DNA of 64,000 nt from Ailurus styani (lineage: Eukaryota > Chordata > Mammalia > Carnivora > Ailuridae). Positions 1 through 11,054 of this stretch are shown here, in pieces. The notes under the pieces were generated by a model that did not search any database, had not been told where the DNA came from, and saw only the letters and a program-made list of their open reading frames with translations. The stretch spans positions 2,617,632-2,681,631 of the forward strand of contig LNAC01000018.1 of NCBI GenBank assembly GCA_002007465.1. Reading direction: 5' to 3'. The position numbers and the translations under genes were made by a program. Position 1 is the stretch's first letter. The number at the start of each line of letters is the position of its first letter.

Positions 1-90
1 AGCAAGGGAAGTGGGAGGGGAGGGGGAGGGGGAAGAGGAGGGGGAGGAGCAAGGGAAGTGGAAGGGGAGGAGGAGAGGAGGAGGAGGTCG
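1..90. repeat. G/A-rich low-complexity tract
   Basis: The tract is almost pure purine with many runs of 4-6 G. The phrase 'agcaagggaagtgg' occurs at position 1 and again near 48, so it is an imperfect tandem repeat of about 47 bases cut by the window edge. The G-runs could form a G-quadruplex on the plus strand, which is inference. Confidence 0.8.
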
Positions 91-1251
91 TCTCCAATTA
101 TTCTTTCATGCGCACACCCCGAGCAGGAGTCCGTACACTATAAACCTTCAGTTCATGTGAGTGGCTGGTGATAATGACAACGCTACCTCACCTATGCATA
201 ATCGTTAATATCTGTCAGTATTTCACAACATGGAGCTCAAGTTACAGGCTTAATCCAGTGAAAAAACATGAGAGGCATTTATAGCCAAAATACCTGTTGA
301 AAGACTCCCCACCCCTAGAAACATACAGAATAGCTCCAGGGAAGAGTAGCATCGTTTTCCTAAAATTTTGGCATGAAGCTGTTAAGGAGTCCTGATAAAG
401 CTGGCAACACAGCAGAACATTTCCTCCTCTTGGTGGCACCCAGCCAGCTTCTGACAGCCTTGTGCCAGCTTCCCAAAGCTACAAATGGCTGGGGGTGATT
501 TTATCTTGACTTTATTATCCTAACTCACAACCTATAGAAGTAATAAAGGGAGAAACACAATGGATGAAATGTGAAGCAATAGCAATGAGCCACGACCGAT
601 TTCGGATGAAGTTCAAAATAGATACCCAAGCAACAGACTTCATCCAAATTCAAACTACTAAGGTAGAAAAGCCCCAAAGTAAGCAGTGGCTGTAGAGAAA
701 GAAATATGAGGAAAAAAAACTAAGATATTCCTTTGACCCCAGCCCCCAAGTGAGGCCAGAGAGGCAGAGATTCTGTTTCCTCCCTCTTAAAAGGACTTGA
801 AATGGAAGTCATGGATGATAAAAAGGATTTCTATATAATTCATTGTGCTAAAATATCATTTGTAGTAATATCACACAAATATTAATATACAAGAGACTGA
901 CCATAACTTATTCATGCATGCATCTATAAAATACATTTTGACACTCACTGTGCCACATTTCTGCCCTCAAATCACTCCCAGTCCAGGGAACTGTGCGCCT
1001 CAGCCATGAAGGCAAATGGTTACAAGACAAAATGACAAGTTATAGAACAAAAGGTTGGGGAGCACAGACCAAGGAGCAGCCTGACTCCTTCCCTGGGGTT
1101 GGAAAGCTGGGTGAGGACCTGAGAATCTGGGGCTGGGGCTGGGAATTCCCCACCACACGTAGTGGGGCCACAAAAATAATCACAGACAGTTTGAACCCAC
1201 TCTGGGATCCATGCACAAAGGCCAAGTCCAGAGCCAGAAAGTCACAGGGTA
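91..1251. other. Unassigned non-coding stretch
   Basis: I see no recognisable repeat, splice-bounded conserved frame or RNA gene here. The part around 800-960 is AT-rich. Short open frames such as 242-439 (minus) and 993-1409 (plus) show no known domain, and the latter runs into a SINE. Confidence 0.5.
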
Positions 1252-1426
1252 GGGCGCCTGGGTGGCTCAGGTGGTTTAGCGTCCGACTTCTGATTTCAGC
1301 TCAGGTCATGATCCCAGGGTCCTGGGCTCAAGCCCCACACTTAGCAGGGAGCCCTTTCCCTCTGTCTGCTGCTTCCCCTGCTTGTGGTCTCTCTCTGTCA
1401 AATAAATAAATAGGATCTTAAAAAAA
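1252..1426 (+). mobile_element. CAN-SINE (tRNA-Lys-derived)
   Basis: The element starts with the gggcgcctgggtggctcag head, carries the 'gctcaggtcatgatcccagg' core, and ends in a CT-rich arm, aaataaataaata and an A-tail. It is close to the usual full length. The tail has expanded into the adjoining GAAA microsatellite. Confidence 0.95.
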
Positions 1427-1435
1427 GAAAGAAAG

Positions 1436-1498
<63 letters not shown>

Positions 1499-1522
1499 AA
1501 AAGGAAGGAAGGGAAGGGAAGG
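1427..1522 (+). repeat. (GAAA)n then (GGAA)n microsatellite
   Basis: About 75 bases of near-perfect GAAA units grow directly out of the preceding SINE A-tail, then shift to GGAA/GGGAA units. The minus strand reads as a run of Phe/Leu/Ser codons, which creates spurious open frames at 1306-1633. Confidence 0.95.
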
Positions 1523-2454
1523 ACAGACGGACAAGACAAAGGACTCAGGGGCAACTCTCACTGCTAGAGCAGAGCACCCAGACTGGGAAGCCAGAGATGG
1601 CCCACCAGGAGCCCCCAGGATGGAACTGGACACTCAGCTGCTTCTGTTTTGGTTGTTTTTATGCACTTTGTTGGGGACATTGATGTGTGGGTGGACCCGT
1701 CAAGTTAAGGGTGCAATGAAAGCAGTATGCTACCTTTTGGCGGGGGGGCGGGGGGGCGGTGTTTTCTTCAAGTGTGTTCTGGGCTGGGCCAGGGGCTGGA
1801 GGGGCCATAAGATGTCCTCTAAGCAAAGAGAACTTCTCTTCAATTAGGGGGAGTTGGTTCTGACCCCTCAGGTTCCCAGCAGCTCTCAGTGCCTTCCTAG
1901 GTCAGCCTGAATGGTGACAGTCTCTATGCTCTTGTCTGTGTCCCAGGGAATAAGCCACTTGAAAACAGATGCAAGTCGCCTGGTGCCAAGTCTGGGCCGA
2001 GTAGGGCTGCAGATGTTCCAGGCACCGGAAGGCTTTGCATAAGAAAGTGCCAAAGGGGTGCAGACATCAGCAATACCCAGGGACCCCAGCAAGGGTGCCT
2101 CTGGAGGCTAAGCAGTCCCCCTGCCCCAAATCCTGGGATACTGCCAGGGGTCTGGGCCTTGACCTTTGACCTCTCTGGCTCTCCAGGGCCACAGAGTGGT
2201 TAACTGTCCTCGAGGGTAGTCCTCACAGGTCCCTGTGTCACAGGCAAACAAGACATCCCCATATTAAAAGAATGCTCTCCTAGTATGGACACAGTTCTTC
2301 GTCCCTGGTCTGTTCCTGGGGGAAAGAGCTGGATTCTGTCCAAAGTATAAACATCATCTGAGAATCCAACAAGTCTTCCTTCCCATCCATGTATAAATTC
2401 ACCTGTTACACCATTTTGTGTCACTCAAAGTTTCAGGGACTCTGAAAGATGATG
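1523..2454. other. Unassigned non-coding stretch with G-run
   Basis: No recognisable repeat or gene. Two runs of seven and six-plus G at 1742-1757, separated by one C, form a local G-quadruplex-prone patch. Confidence 0.5.
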
Positions 2455-2610
2455 CCACCCAGCCTCACAGCCGCCCCGTGTCATCGCTCCCTCTTACAGG
2501 TGAGGACACAGAGGATCAGGGAGGCTAAGTCCCACCAGTCCTGAAGCTGAGACTCAGACCCGGACTTTCCAGAAGCCCCAGGCTGTGCACTTCCCTCCAG
2601 CCCACACCTT
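2455..2610 (+). mobile_element. MIR relic
   Basis: The 'cttacaggtgaggacacagaggatcagggaggctaagt' region follows the MIR core in order (split here as tacaggtgagg / acagaggatcaggg), and continues into the 'gactcagacccgga' 3' part. MIR is an ancient mammal-wide tRNA-derived SINE. Confidence 0.75.
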
Positions 2611-2797
2611 CTCTCCTCGAGGGAAGAGAGGCCAGACCCGTACCAGGGCTGCTCTCTCTGGGGACCTGGGGTTTCTCCGAATCTTCGCTTGTGGGGTGAG
2701 ATTATGAGATTATCATGAGATTATGAAACTCACAACTCAAATCATTCTGACTGGGCCTTAAAGACAACATCTCCCAAAGATGGAAAATGTATGGGCA

Positions 2798-2991
2798 GGG
2801 GACGCCTGGGTGGCTCGGTCGGTTAAGTGTCTGTCTGCCTTTGGCTCAGGTCATGATCCCCTGGTCCTGGATTGAGCCCCCCACCCCACCCCTGCTCCTT
2901 GCCCGGCAGGGAGTCTGTTTGCCGCTCCCCTGCTTGTGTGCGCGCGCTCTCTCTCTCTCAAGAATAAATAAATAGAACCTTTAAAAAAAAA
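2798..2991 (+). mobile_element. CAN-SINE, full length
   Basis: Head 'ggggacgcctgggtggctc', core 'gctcaggtcatgatcccc', a CT-rich arm with a short CG run (tgtgcgcgcgc), and the tail aataaataaatagaacctttaaaaaaaa. Some divergence from the young consensus suggests moderate age. I found no clear target-site duplication. Confidence 0.95.
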
Positions 2992-3019
2992 CTGTCTGGG
3001 GAGGAAGGGTTCATAACAA

Positions 3020-3180
3020 TATTTTGCATTTATAGGACTCTTTATTTTTCCCAAGCATTTTACAGTTTCTGCTACACTGAGTCACACAGCCCTCCTGTGA
3101 GGGGGCCCAAGCGTTCATTACCACCGACTCTTTCTGAGGTTTGGGCAGAGATCAGGCAGGCTGCTTGAACTGAGCTGGTC
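3020..3180 (+). mobile_element. MIR-like relic
   Basis: Text resembling the MIR 5' half ('ccaagcattttacag', then 'cctcctgtgaggggg') appears in the correct order. It is diverged, so the assignment is only moderate. Confidence 0.5.
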
Positions 3181-4994
3181 CAAGCTGCCGCAGCTTCCCT
3201 CTATGGGGCTTCCAGTCCTTCACCGTGTATTAGGAAGGAGGGGGTATGTGGGGCAAAGACCTTCCAGCATCACCCGCTCCTTCCCAACAGCTCACTGGGG
3301 CTTCCCAGAAGCTTGCCCCAGTCCCCTTGCAAGCAAGGCGCTTTCTCCAAACTGGAGCAGCAGGCCTCCTCTCTTTATTCTCCACAACATCACAGTATGC
3401 GGCTAAACTGGGGAGGTGGGCAGGGTGAGTAGGGGGAATATTAATGTAGCAATGGAAAAAATTTTAAGCATGCATACTAAATATGGTTTCTTCGCCATAG
3501 ATTGGCAGAGAGCGCCAAGAAGTTAAACCCTTCATCCCAGGTATGTCTGTGGGAACCACAAGCCCTCAGGGCTGCTGCAAGGCACAGCCCAGCCCTACCT
3601 GGGCCCTGGCCAGACCCTAACCCTCCGTCCCAGCCTCCTGCTTCTCTGAGAAAGCTTCCTCCTTTTTACTTCTATTTTACAGCTCTGACTTGCAAATCTT
3701 TCCACCCTGCCTTTGAAAATCTGCTCCCACTTGTTAGGAAATCCCAACTCCAACCCTCAGGGCCTGATCTCACGCCACCACATTTCCTCCCCCAGTGCAA
3801 TTCCTTAAGTCCCAGTTACTCAGTCTGGAACGCTATCTGGTCTGCAGTACTGACTGCAGAGGGTCACGGCACTCTGTCCCCCAGAATGGTCAGAGAGGTT
3901 GGGGAAAGCCTTCCCCGTCTTCTCTAGAACCCCACCCCACCCCCCATGGCCACCACCCTCTGAGCATCAGGCACGCTGCTGTATTTTTCTGATTAACCAG
4001 TGGTTAACTGTTAAATCAGATACACACACATCTCCCGTGAGCAGAGTCTCCAGTCTAAAGCCCGAAAGCAAAGTGAAACCCACAAACATCTTCTATTTGA
4101 CCAGTGCTGTGTTTTCAGAAACGTTTGAGAATTTTAACTCCTTTGGCTAGGGTATGCCTTCTCAATTAGTCACAGTCCCCACCATTCCCTGGTGTCCTAC
4201 ACACCAGGCTGATTCATTCATTTATGTTATGTGTTGCCCCTGTGGGCATTTGTGTTCGCAACTGCTCTTACAAACCCACAAGGAAGAAGAGAAACATTTT
4301 CCTAATTGTCCCCTAATTTGCAAACCCGTGTCTCTCTCAGTGGAGTTGGTACTTCACATTATTACTGGCATCATGCTTGACCTTTTCCTTAAACCTCCTT
4401 CCTCCTTTTAAATAGGCTTCCTCAGCTCTGTCTGAATTTAAAAATTCCATTACTGAGCCGCTGTCTCTTAAGGATTTCTCCTCTAATTACCCAAACACAG
4501 TCAAAGCTTTGGAATGGTCTCTGGGGTTGGGACAGGATGGAGGGGAAGGGGGCAATACCATATCTCAGTCACTAAGCCGAGCAGAAAAGAGGTCCTTACT
4601 TGGTCCTGGGCCCAGCCTCCAGACTTCCTGCTCCTTTCAATGTGAGCAGAAGGGAGGTGCCCTGAATTAACTCATCAATTGACAGTTCGAGAAGCCTTGC
4701 AGAAGTGAAGCAGCAACCAACAACCGGAGTTGCCGTGTTGGGGTCTGGTCAGGTTCAGCGCAGTCCCCAAATGCTGCAAGGTGAGCCACTGACCATCCCC
4801 GGTGCTCCTTGGTCTCCACCCGCCCCCCCAACCCTAGCAGACATGAGCAAACCATCACAGCACTCTTTCTCACCAAACCAGCCTACTCCCACTCCCACGC
4901 AGGCCTTCTCGGTTCATCTCCCTGGGCAGCCGCCATGGCTCAAGCAAAACAATTGTGATGAAACCTATTTCCTATCCTCGGTGTGATGGGAAGT
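3181..4994. other. Unassigned non-coding stretch
   Basis: About 1.8 kb without a repeat that I can name. Plus-strand open frames at 3502-3927, 4154-4411 and 4705-4986 are short, Pro/Ser-rich and lack domains, and I treat them as chance. Part may be very old repeat. Confidence 0.5.
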
Positions 4995-5115
4995 ATGTTG
5001 GACAGCTAGTCAGAAGACCTGAGTTCTGGTTTCCCCGCTGCCATTGACTCACTGGGCTATCTGCAAGGCTGTTTACCCCCGCAGACCTGTTTCTTCATCT
5101 GTTACACGAAGTGGT
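4995..5115 (-). mobile_element. MIR relic
   Basis: In reverse orientation it holds the MIR signature: 'gacctgagttctggt', then 'gactcactgggc', then 'ctgtttcttcatctgt'. Order and spacing match the family. Confidence 0.75.
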
Positions 5116-5640
5116 TGCGCGGGGGGAGGGAGGGGGGATTAATTGGTTTTCCACTTCCGGTCAAGGCTGAGTGGCGTGGTGATTTGGATGAGGAGGGCCT
5201 GAAGAGGAGGGAAAAGGGAGGGGATTCCCCTGGGGGTCGGTGGCCCTGAGAGGGTTCCTGAGTTAGCAGGGATCGTGGCGAATCTGATGGCTGCCTTGCG
5301 ATACGCAGGAGGGATTAGACCACGCGGGTCTAACCAGCAAAGGCGTGGAGGTGACAATGGACTGAACGGGGAAAGGACCCATGAATGAGGCGTGATCTCA
5401 TGCCTCCCCGTGCTGGGCGCATGCATTCACTCTCTCAACGAGCACTTCCCGCGTCCACCCGCGCGTCCGGCATGTGTAGGTGCTGAGATTCCACTGCGGA
5501 TAAAAGACACAGAGCCATAGAGCCGTAGGCTGACTGTGTCCCCCCACGGAAGCAGAGGAATGGGAGCAGCCTGCCCTGGGGCCCCCTCCAGAGGGGTAAG
5601 GACGTGCATTTTAATAGCTGAGCGCCTCCGGCCACGTCAT
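5101..5640. promoter_or_regulatory. CpG-dense patch (weak CpG-island-like)
   Basis: By hand count there are about 31 CpG in 540 bases at roughly 57-58% G+C, giving an observed/expected ratio of about 0.7, whereas the rest of the window is CpG-poor. The densest part is 5440-5475. No TATA box, splice-bounded exon or open frame with a domain adjoins it. Part (5421-5515) overlaps an L2 relic. It could be an orphan island or simply a slowly decaying patch. Confidence 0.45.
5421..5515 (+). mobile_element. L2 relic
   Basis: 'attcactctctcaacgagcacttcc', then 'ggtgctgagattccact', then 'aaaagacacagagcc' (all diverged) follow the 3' end of L2 ('attcaacaagcactt... gctgggaatacag'). The internal CpG-rich portion is unusual for L2. 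Confidence 0.45.
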
Positions 5641-6654
5641 CTAACTGCTCTCAGCATTTGTGGAGAAGGTGAGGGAGGCCCTTCATGTAAAAGGCATTTT
5701 GTACTGTAAAATCCTCCACAGATGTTGTCTATCACATCTGTTGTGATGTAGCCAATCACAACAGGCTAAGGTGCTAATGGTGGAATTTCAGGCAAGGGCC
5801 CTCAAGGGGCAGGAAACCTGGAACCCCACCTCCACCCCCTCATCCCCACCCCCGCCCATCAGAGTAAAGCCAACATTGACCCTTGCTCCCTGAACTTTCA
5901 CCTTCAATGTTTTGACCCAGTTTAGGCTTCCCTTTTAAAAGCTCGTAGAAATATTTCCTCACTGTAATTATAGGCGAGGCGCAGGATCTGTGTTGTAAGT
6001 AGAGCTGGTAGAAAAGGGACAATTAACCAAGGCACATAATTGAAGGGTAGATAAATATATCTGGTGGCAGATGAAGCCCCTTCTTATTGGATACTATTCC
6101 CAGTATCCAAGGGCAAAGATAGGAATGTGCTTCATTTAGACCAGAGATGTTGAGCACTCTATTATGAAGGGCTCCTGCCACGAAGTGAGGTGCGTGTCAA
6201 CGTGGACCTCAGGGACTTCCGGTGCCTCCTGCACGGACGGAGGCCACATGCTCCCGTCCCCACCCGGAGGCTTTCCACGTTGCCAGCAGTGCTGCCATTT
6301 GAAAAGTCTGCTAATCGTGACATTGGAAGGAACATTGGGAGCAGAGACAGTGTGACTCCTGTCACTGAGTGGGACAATGAAAAGTTCAAAAATAGTAGTA
6401 TCCACTGGTAGAAAAACCAATAAACATATAATTTCCAGGTAATTACTATCATATAACTAGCTCTCTGCTTTTATATGCCCCAGTGGAAACTGGGTTGGGG
6501 AGCAACTGTAATATGGTTTAATAATCACAGTACATTCCATGGCAAGATGAAGACTTTGTTCCCAACAAAAATTAAGGGCCAGAGAGCACCAAGACTGGCT
6601 GAGCCCAGGCCCGATTCATACCGACTGGTAAGCCAGGTTCTTGGGGCGATATAA
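5641..6654. other. Unassigned non-coding stretch
   Basis: No named repeat. Overlapping short frames on both strands at 6136-6452 encode nothing that I recognise. Confidence 0.5.
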
Positions 6655-6770
6655 AATGGACTCTGGACTAGGCATCAGAAGAACTGGTTTTCATTCCAGT
6701 TCTGCCTGATCCCATCTTGTGACCATTCCTCCTACTCGATGTCCTTCTGCTGGGTAGAGTGATGGTGTCA
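6655..6770 (-). mobile_element. Probable MIR relic
   Basis: 'gactctggactaggcatcag' and 'tggttttcattccagttctgcc' match the MIR 3' half read in reverse. The remainder is too diverged to align by eye. Confidence 0.45.
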
Positions 6771-7307
6771 GACTAGCTCATGCATTCTCATCACACCCAG
6801 AGGAGGGAGGATTGGTTTTGGGAGAGGCGAAGAAAACCTTAGCTTTTACAAGGGTTTATGGCCCTCTGAAGCTCCACCCTATCAGGCAAAATCTTATTCC
6901 TTAGCGTTCAATTGATTTCTCTCACCGGGTTTTCTTTGGTATCAAATGAACAGCATTGACATGAAGTTCATCATGGAAGATGCACAAAGCCCATGCAAGG
7001 TCATTGCTGCGAAGGTATGGCAGATGGATGGCTGTGATCGGCAGACTTCCTCTCTGTCACGTGCTCCATCAAAAAGTGCTGTTGCAAGAGAAGGCTCATG
7101 TGTGCTTACTGGCTGCCATTAGCTGCCTTGTGGCTATTGGTCATGCTTATTTCAGACCTTTTGTGTGTGACTTAGGCTTTGAGAATTAAATAAAAATAGC
7201 TTATATTTTACTATTTCATTCCAGTAAGTTATTTGATCTATCAATAATTATGTCAAGTGCTGAAAAGAAAAAAAATGTCAACAGTATCAGAAAGACTCTA
7301 GCCAAGC
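6771..7307. other. Unassigned non-coding stretch
   Basis: No recognisable repeat or gene. The 70-codon frame at 6980-7189 has no domain. Confidence 0.45.
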
Positions 7308-7330
7308 ATACACACACACACACACACACA
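7308..7330. repeat. (CA)n microsatellite
   Basis: About eleven uninterrupted CA units followed by gtgt. A short, potentially polymorphic dinucleotide repeat. Confidence 0.95.
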
Positions 7331-7422
7331 GTGTATCTGTAGTATTAAAATTTCATGGGGCAGTGATTAGCATAAAAAAAGTTTTGTCAGACTTTTGGGA
7401 AGGTAACAACAGGTTGAGCATG

Positions 7423-7649
7423 CTGCACTAGATGATTTTTTAAAGCTTTTATTTTTTTATTTGAGAGAGAGCAAGTGGGCAAGAGAGAATGAGCAGAGGG
7501 GAAGAATAGTGGGAGAGGAAGAAGCAGACTCCTGGCTGAGCAGGCAGCCGGATGCGGGACTTGATCCCAGGACCCTGGGGTCATGACCTGAACCTAAGGT
7601 AGGTGCTTAACTGTCAGCCACCACCCAGGTACCCCTGCACTAGATGATT
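7423..7649 (-). mobile_element. CAN-SINE with 15-bp target-site duplication
   Basis: The element proper is 7438-7634 in reverse orientation (A-tail as ttttttaaag at the left, head as ccacccaggtacccc at the right). It is flanked by perfect copies of ctgcactagatgatt at 7423-7437 and 7635-7649, the product of L1-machinery insertion. Confidence 0.97.
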
Positions 7650-7734
7650 CTAAAAGTCCTTGCATCTATGAGATGATCCAGGTCCATGTTTGAGAATTGC
7701 CCTGTGAGTTGGTATTCACCCAACATAGCAATGT

Positions 7735-7830
7735 CATTTACGTCTTGTGAATTTAGGAAGGTTCCTTAACCACTCTGAGCTTTAAATTTCTCATCTGCAG
7801 AGAAAGAATGCATATATGCATGAATAAATA
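7735..7830 (-). mobile_element. MIR relic
   Basis: 'ttaggaaggttccttaacc', 'actctgagctt' and 'tttctcatctgcag' reproduce the antisense MIR core (the ttacttaacctctctgagc... tcatctgtaaa pattern). Confidence 0.75.
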
Positions 7831-7869
7831 GCAATGTCCTCCTTCCAGGGGAAGAGAAGTAAACCAGTT

Positions 7870-8140
7870 TAGCCAGTGTCTTAATTTGTGTTCTCCCAAA
7901 AGTAGAGCCTGAGATAAGGACCTTAGTGCAGGCATTTTGGCAGGGAGATGATCCCAGGAAGCAGGAGTAGGGGAATGAGAAGAGCAAGACAGGAACAGGA
8001 GAAAGTCAGTAAAGGGTGTAAGTCAGTTACTGCTGTGGGCATGCGGGCTTCAATCCCACTGACGAACGTCTGAGGAATCATATAGGATGCATCTCAGAGA
8101 TACTCCTAGGAAGGATGGAAGGAAGGCTGGGGCATTTAAG
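7870..8140. mobile_element. Ancient interspersed repeat, family unresolved
   Basis: The text 'gtgttctcccaaaagtagagc' and 'gggagatgatcccaggaag' is familiar from a widely dispersed old mammalian repeat. I cannot place it safely in a family; an L1M-type origin is possible. Confidence 0.45.
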
Positions 8141-8226
8141 CAGTGATCGTCATCCTGTATGGCAAAGGGTTGCCCCTCGGATGTTGACTCCCCTCAATCC
8201 ATTCATGGTGATCCTTCCTTTTATTT

Positions 8227-8350
8227 AAAAAAAAAAAAAAAAAGGAGCAACCAACATGTGCTAAGACTGTGGGCAAGTCATTCCCTCTTTCTGGGATTGC
8301 CTTCTTCTCTGAAAAAAAGGGGAAAGATGGCTGGGATGGCTGATCTTACA
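8227..8350 (-). mobile_element. Poly-A run plus probable MIR relic
   Basis: A run of about 17 A at 8227-8243 is followed by 'gggcaagtcattccctctttctggg', a diverged antisense MIR core (written here as pieces: gggcaagtcattccc, ctttctggg). Confidence 0.45.
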
Positions 8351-9149
8351 GCCCCCTGCCAGCCTTGGCTTCTAAACTCTAACAAGAACAAGGGTTGGAA
8401 AGGCTGGCGAAGTTTGAAGGGTCAGCAGCCCACCACAGCTGGAGAATCGAGGCAGAGATGTCTTCTGGTGAGGCTGGCTGTTGGTCCAGAGAGCCAACAC
8501 CCTGGTGCAGGCCCTTCACCCCAGAATCTGGTCTTCCACACCAGAGCTTTGAACACTTGATTATGGAATCTGCGTGTGACTGGGCCCCAGAGATGGAGAT
8601 GAAAATTGTCAAGAGAATCTGAGGGTTTCATGGGCTGATTGGCACATTCTCTCTGTTCAGGTGAGCTCTATGGGAAGTCAGATGCTAAACATTGGGCTGT
8701 GTGGGGAGTCTGGACTCAGAGCCCTGGGAGGAAGCAGGTGGTCTTCATGGCAGGTGTCAGTGAGCCATGACAGTCTGACGTATCCATCCCCCCTTTGGGG
8801 GAAGGCTCACAGGGGGACTCACGGTGAGCCTACTTTCTCTCCTGACTCGTGTTGAGACACATGGCCAAATTCTGTTCTCTGAGCCCTCTCACCCTGGCTG
8901 TCCATACTCCTACTGAGAGTTCTTACAACTCCAAGATCGAGTACGATGCAATCAATTTTCAATGACGTTCTTTAACCAAAATCACATTCCAGTTCTGCTT
9001 CCTGGGAATGTCATCAAAGTGCTGTGGCTGGAGTTTCCGGGCACTCAGCCCTTTCCATCACTTACCAAGCGTTGCTTTGGAGTGGCTGATGGCATCCATC
9101 ATGCGTAGGATTTTCTATCTGGCTCTCAGATGGTGTGTTGGCTTGCCAC
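8351..9149. other. Unassigned non-coding stretch
   Basis: No recognisable element. Overlapping frames at 8159-8631 in four readings have no domain; one of them reads through the poly-A run. Confidence 0.45.
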
Positions 9150-9650
9150 TCCCCGCTCCCTGACAACCACACACCCTTCCCAGATCTATTATATGCCCTG
9201 CTCACACCCCAAAATATTCCTCTGTGGACGTAACTCCCACCCTATTTTGCCAGTCCACTTCTAGTTGGTGGGAGATTGGGTACAGGAAGAAATATGGGTC
9301 AGATCTTTTTCTTTGCCTCTATCTCCCTGCGGTGATGGCCTGTCCTTGGCAGTGGCTGCTTCCCTACATCACTTTAGCGCCTGATGGGCAGCCCCTCCTG
9401 TCAGGGTGAGCCCATCCTGGGGCTCCAGTAACATTTATTTCTCTTGTCCCTTCAGGACTAAAGGTGGTACCTGCTTCCCTCCCTTCTTCAGATATTAGCC
9501 TCTGAGTGCCTCAACAATCCTGTTGTTCCCTAAATTCTGCTGCTATCTAAGTATCTCTTTCTGTCATGTGCTTTCATTTGAACCATCTGGGGTGAATTCT
9601 ACTTCTTGCTAGGACCCCGGTCACACAGAGGCTATCCTTAGTCTCAGATA
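9150..9650. mobile_element. Ancient interspersed repeat, family unresolved
   Basis: 'aaccatctggggtgaattct' and 'cttgctaggaccccggtcac' resemble the end of a common old mammalian repeat that usually reads '...cctgccaggaccctgac'. The upstream part is diverged. Probably related to the elements at 60985 and 47470. Confidence 0.4.
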
Positions 9651-10462
9651 GTCTTGGCAGCCACCCATAATCATTTCCCTTATTTTCGCAAGAAGTGCTT
9701 TATGTTTTCATGCGACAACATGTGTTACTGTAAAAGTGAAAGCAATTGACATTGACAGGTTTAGAAACCCTGGACAAGTATCAAGTGTCTGACAAAATGT
9801 CTCAGCTGGACAGCAGCACATTAAGGAGGAGACAGTTATGACCATCAGTGACTTTCTCAATGACAAACTGTGGAGGGCGTGCCCGTCCTGCAAGGAATCC
9901 TGTCACATTTCACTTTATGAGAATATGGAGGTATCAGGTTTAGAAATTAAATAGCTTATCAAATTTTAACTCCCAATCATAGATATTAAAGTTATTAATT
10001 ATTAAAATTCTAATCATGCATTAAGGTACTTTAAACATTTAAAAACACACCGAGCTTCTAACAAATTAAATTTTACATAAAGAACATTGGTCGAAATGAA
10101 AGGAAGCTAATTTCTCTGGGCCTCCCTTCCCCTTTTAGTTCAGCAGAACAATATTTCTTGTCCTTGTTACTCGTTTAAAAAGTCTAAGATACCATGATCT
10201 CGTGAAGATTCATTCTACCCAGCAAAGTATCAGAGACTCAGTCTCTCAGCCTTTCTTCAATTTATTTGACAAGCAATACTGTTGCATGAAAGTACTGCCA
10301 AACCCGCTGAGGGGAGGGCTTTGTCTCATGCCCAGGTCTGCTTCAAGTCCCGAAAGCCCCCTCTGGGACCCCGACCACAAGAATCTCACCCCTCTTCTCC
10401 TTGTCAATACTCAGAATTCAAGCCACACAGTTTGGCACCTGACTGCAGATGTTTTGTTCTCT
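9651..10462. other. Unassigned, AT-rich
   Basis: Nothing that I can name. 9930-10080 is strongly AT-rich. Confidence 0.45.
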
Positions 10463-10669
10463 AAATTGAACATTGAGGGGGCGCCTGGGTGGCTCAGATG
10501 GTTGGGCATCTAGCTTCAGCTCAGGTCATAATCTCCAGGTCCTGGGATCAAGTCCTGCAGTGGGCTCCCTGCTCAGCGGGGAGTCTGCTTCTCCCTCTCC
10601 CCCTGCTTGTGCTTGCTTGCTCTCTCTCTCAAGTGAATAAATAAAATCATTTTTAAAAAGAAAAAAATA
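10463..10669 (+). mobile_element. CAN-SINE (older member of a nested pair)
   Basis: The head begins about 10476 and the tail (aataaataaaatcatttttaaaaag) ends about 10669. Its left target-site duplication is aaattgaacattg at 10463-10475. The right copy, aaattgaactttg with one mismatch, lies at 10938-10950, beyond the second SINE. The second element therefore landed inside this one's A-tail. Confidence 0.95.
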
Positions 10670-10938
10670 GGGCGCCTGGGTGGCTCAGTGGGTTAAAGCC
10701 GCTGCCTTCGGCTCAGGTCATGATCCCGGGGTCCTGGGATCGAGGCCCACATCCGGCTCTCTGCTCAGCGGGGAGCCTGGTTCCTCCTCTCTCCTCTCTC
10801 TCTCCTCTCTCTCTGCCTGCCTCTCTGCCTACTTGTAATCTCTCTCTCTGTGTAAAATGAATAAATAAAATCTTTAAAAAACAAAAACAAAAACAAAAAA
10901 ACAGACATTTAAAAAAAAAAAAAAAAAAGAAAAAAATA
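10655..10938 (+). mobile_element. CAN-SINE, mustelid-type, inserted in an A-tail
   Basis: A young full-length copy (10670-10923) with the ctgcctgcctctctgcctac arm and a long A-rich tail. Its own target-site duplication aaaaagaaaaaaata is perfect at 10655-10669 and 10924-10938. The target was the A-tail of the older neighbouring SINE. Confidence 0.95.
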
Positions 10939-11054
10939 AATTGAACTTTGCTGGTAAGGCTAAAGTTCTTTTGGAGCTCCTTAACCCCAGTACCCTCTTC
11001 ATCCTCTCTGCCTCCCGGGGGGAAACTATTATCAGTTTGGTGTGTAAATCTCTC

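Noticed and set aside
1306..1633. Minus-strand frames rich in Phe, Leu and Ser that look like a hydrophobic protein
   Set aside because: They are the reverse translation of the (GAAA)n microsatellite and a SINE.
3502..3927. 141-codon plus frame starting MAESAKKLNPSSQ
   Set aside because: The start looked gene-like, but the sequence is Pro/Ser-rich, has no domain, and lacks a convincing splice donor or acceptor arrangement.
6980..7189. 70-codon frame followed by AATAAA, resembling the end of a gene
   Set aside because: AAATAAA occurs by chance in AT-rich sequence, the frame has no domain, and there is no upstream exon evidence.
7438..7634. tRNA-like A and B box text in this and the other SINE heads
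   Set aside because: The promoter-like boxes are inherited from the tRNA-Lys ancestor of CAN-SINE; no copy could fold as a functional tRNA, so no tRNA gene is called.
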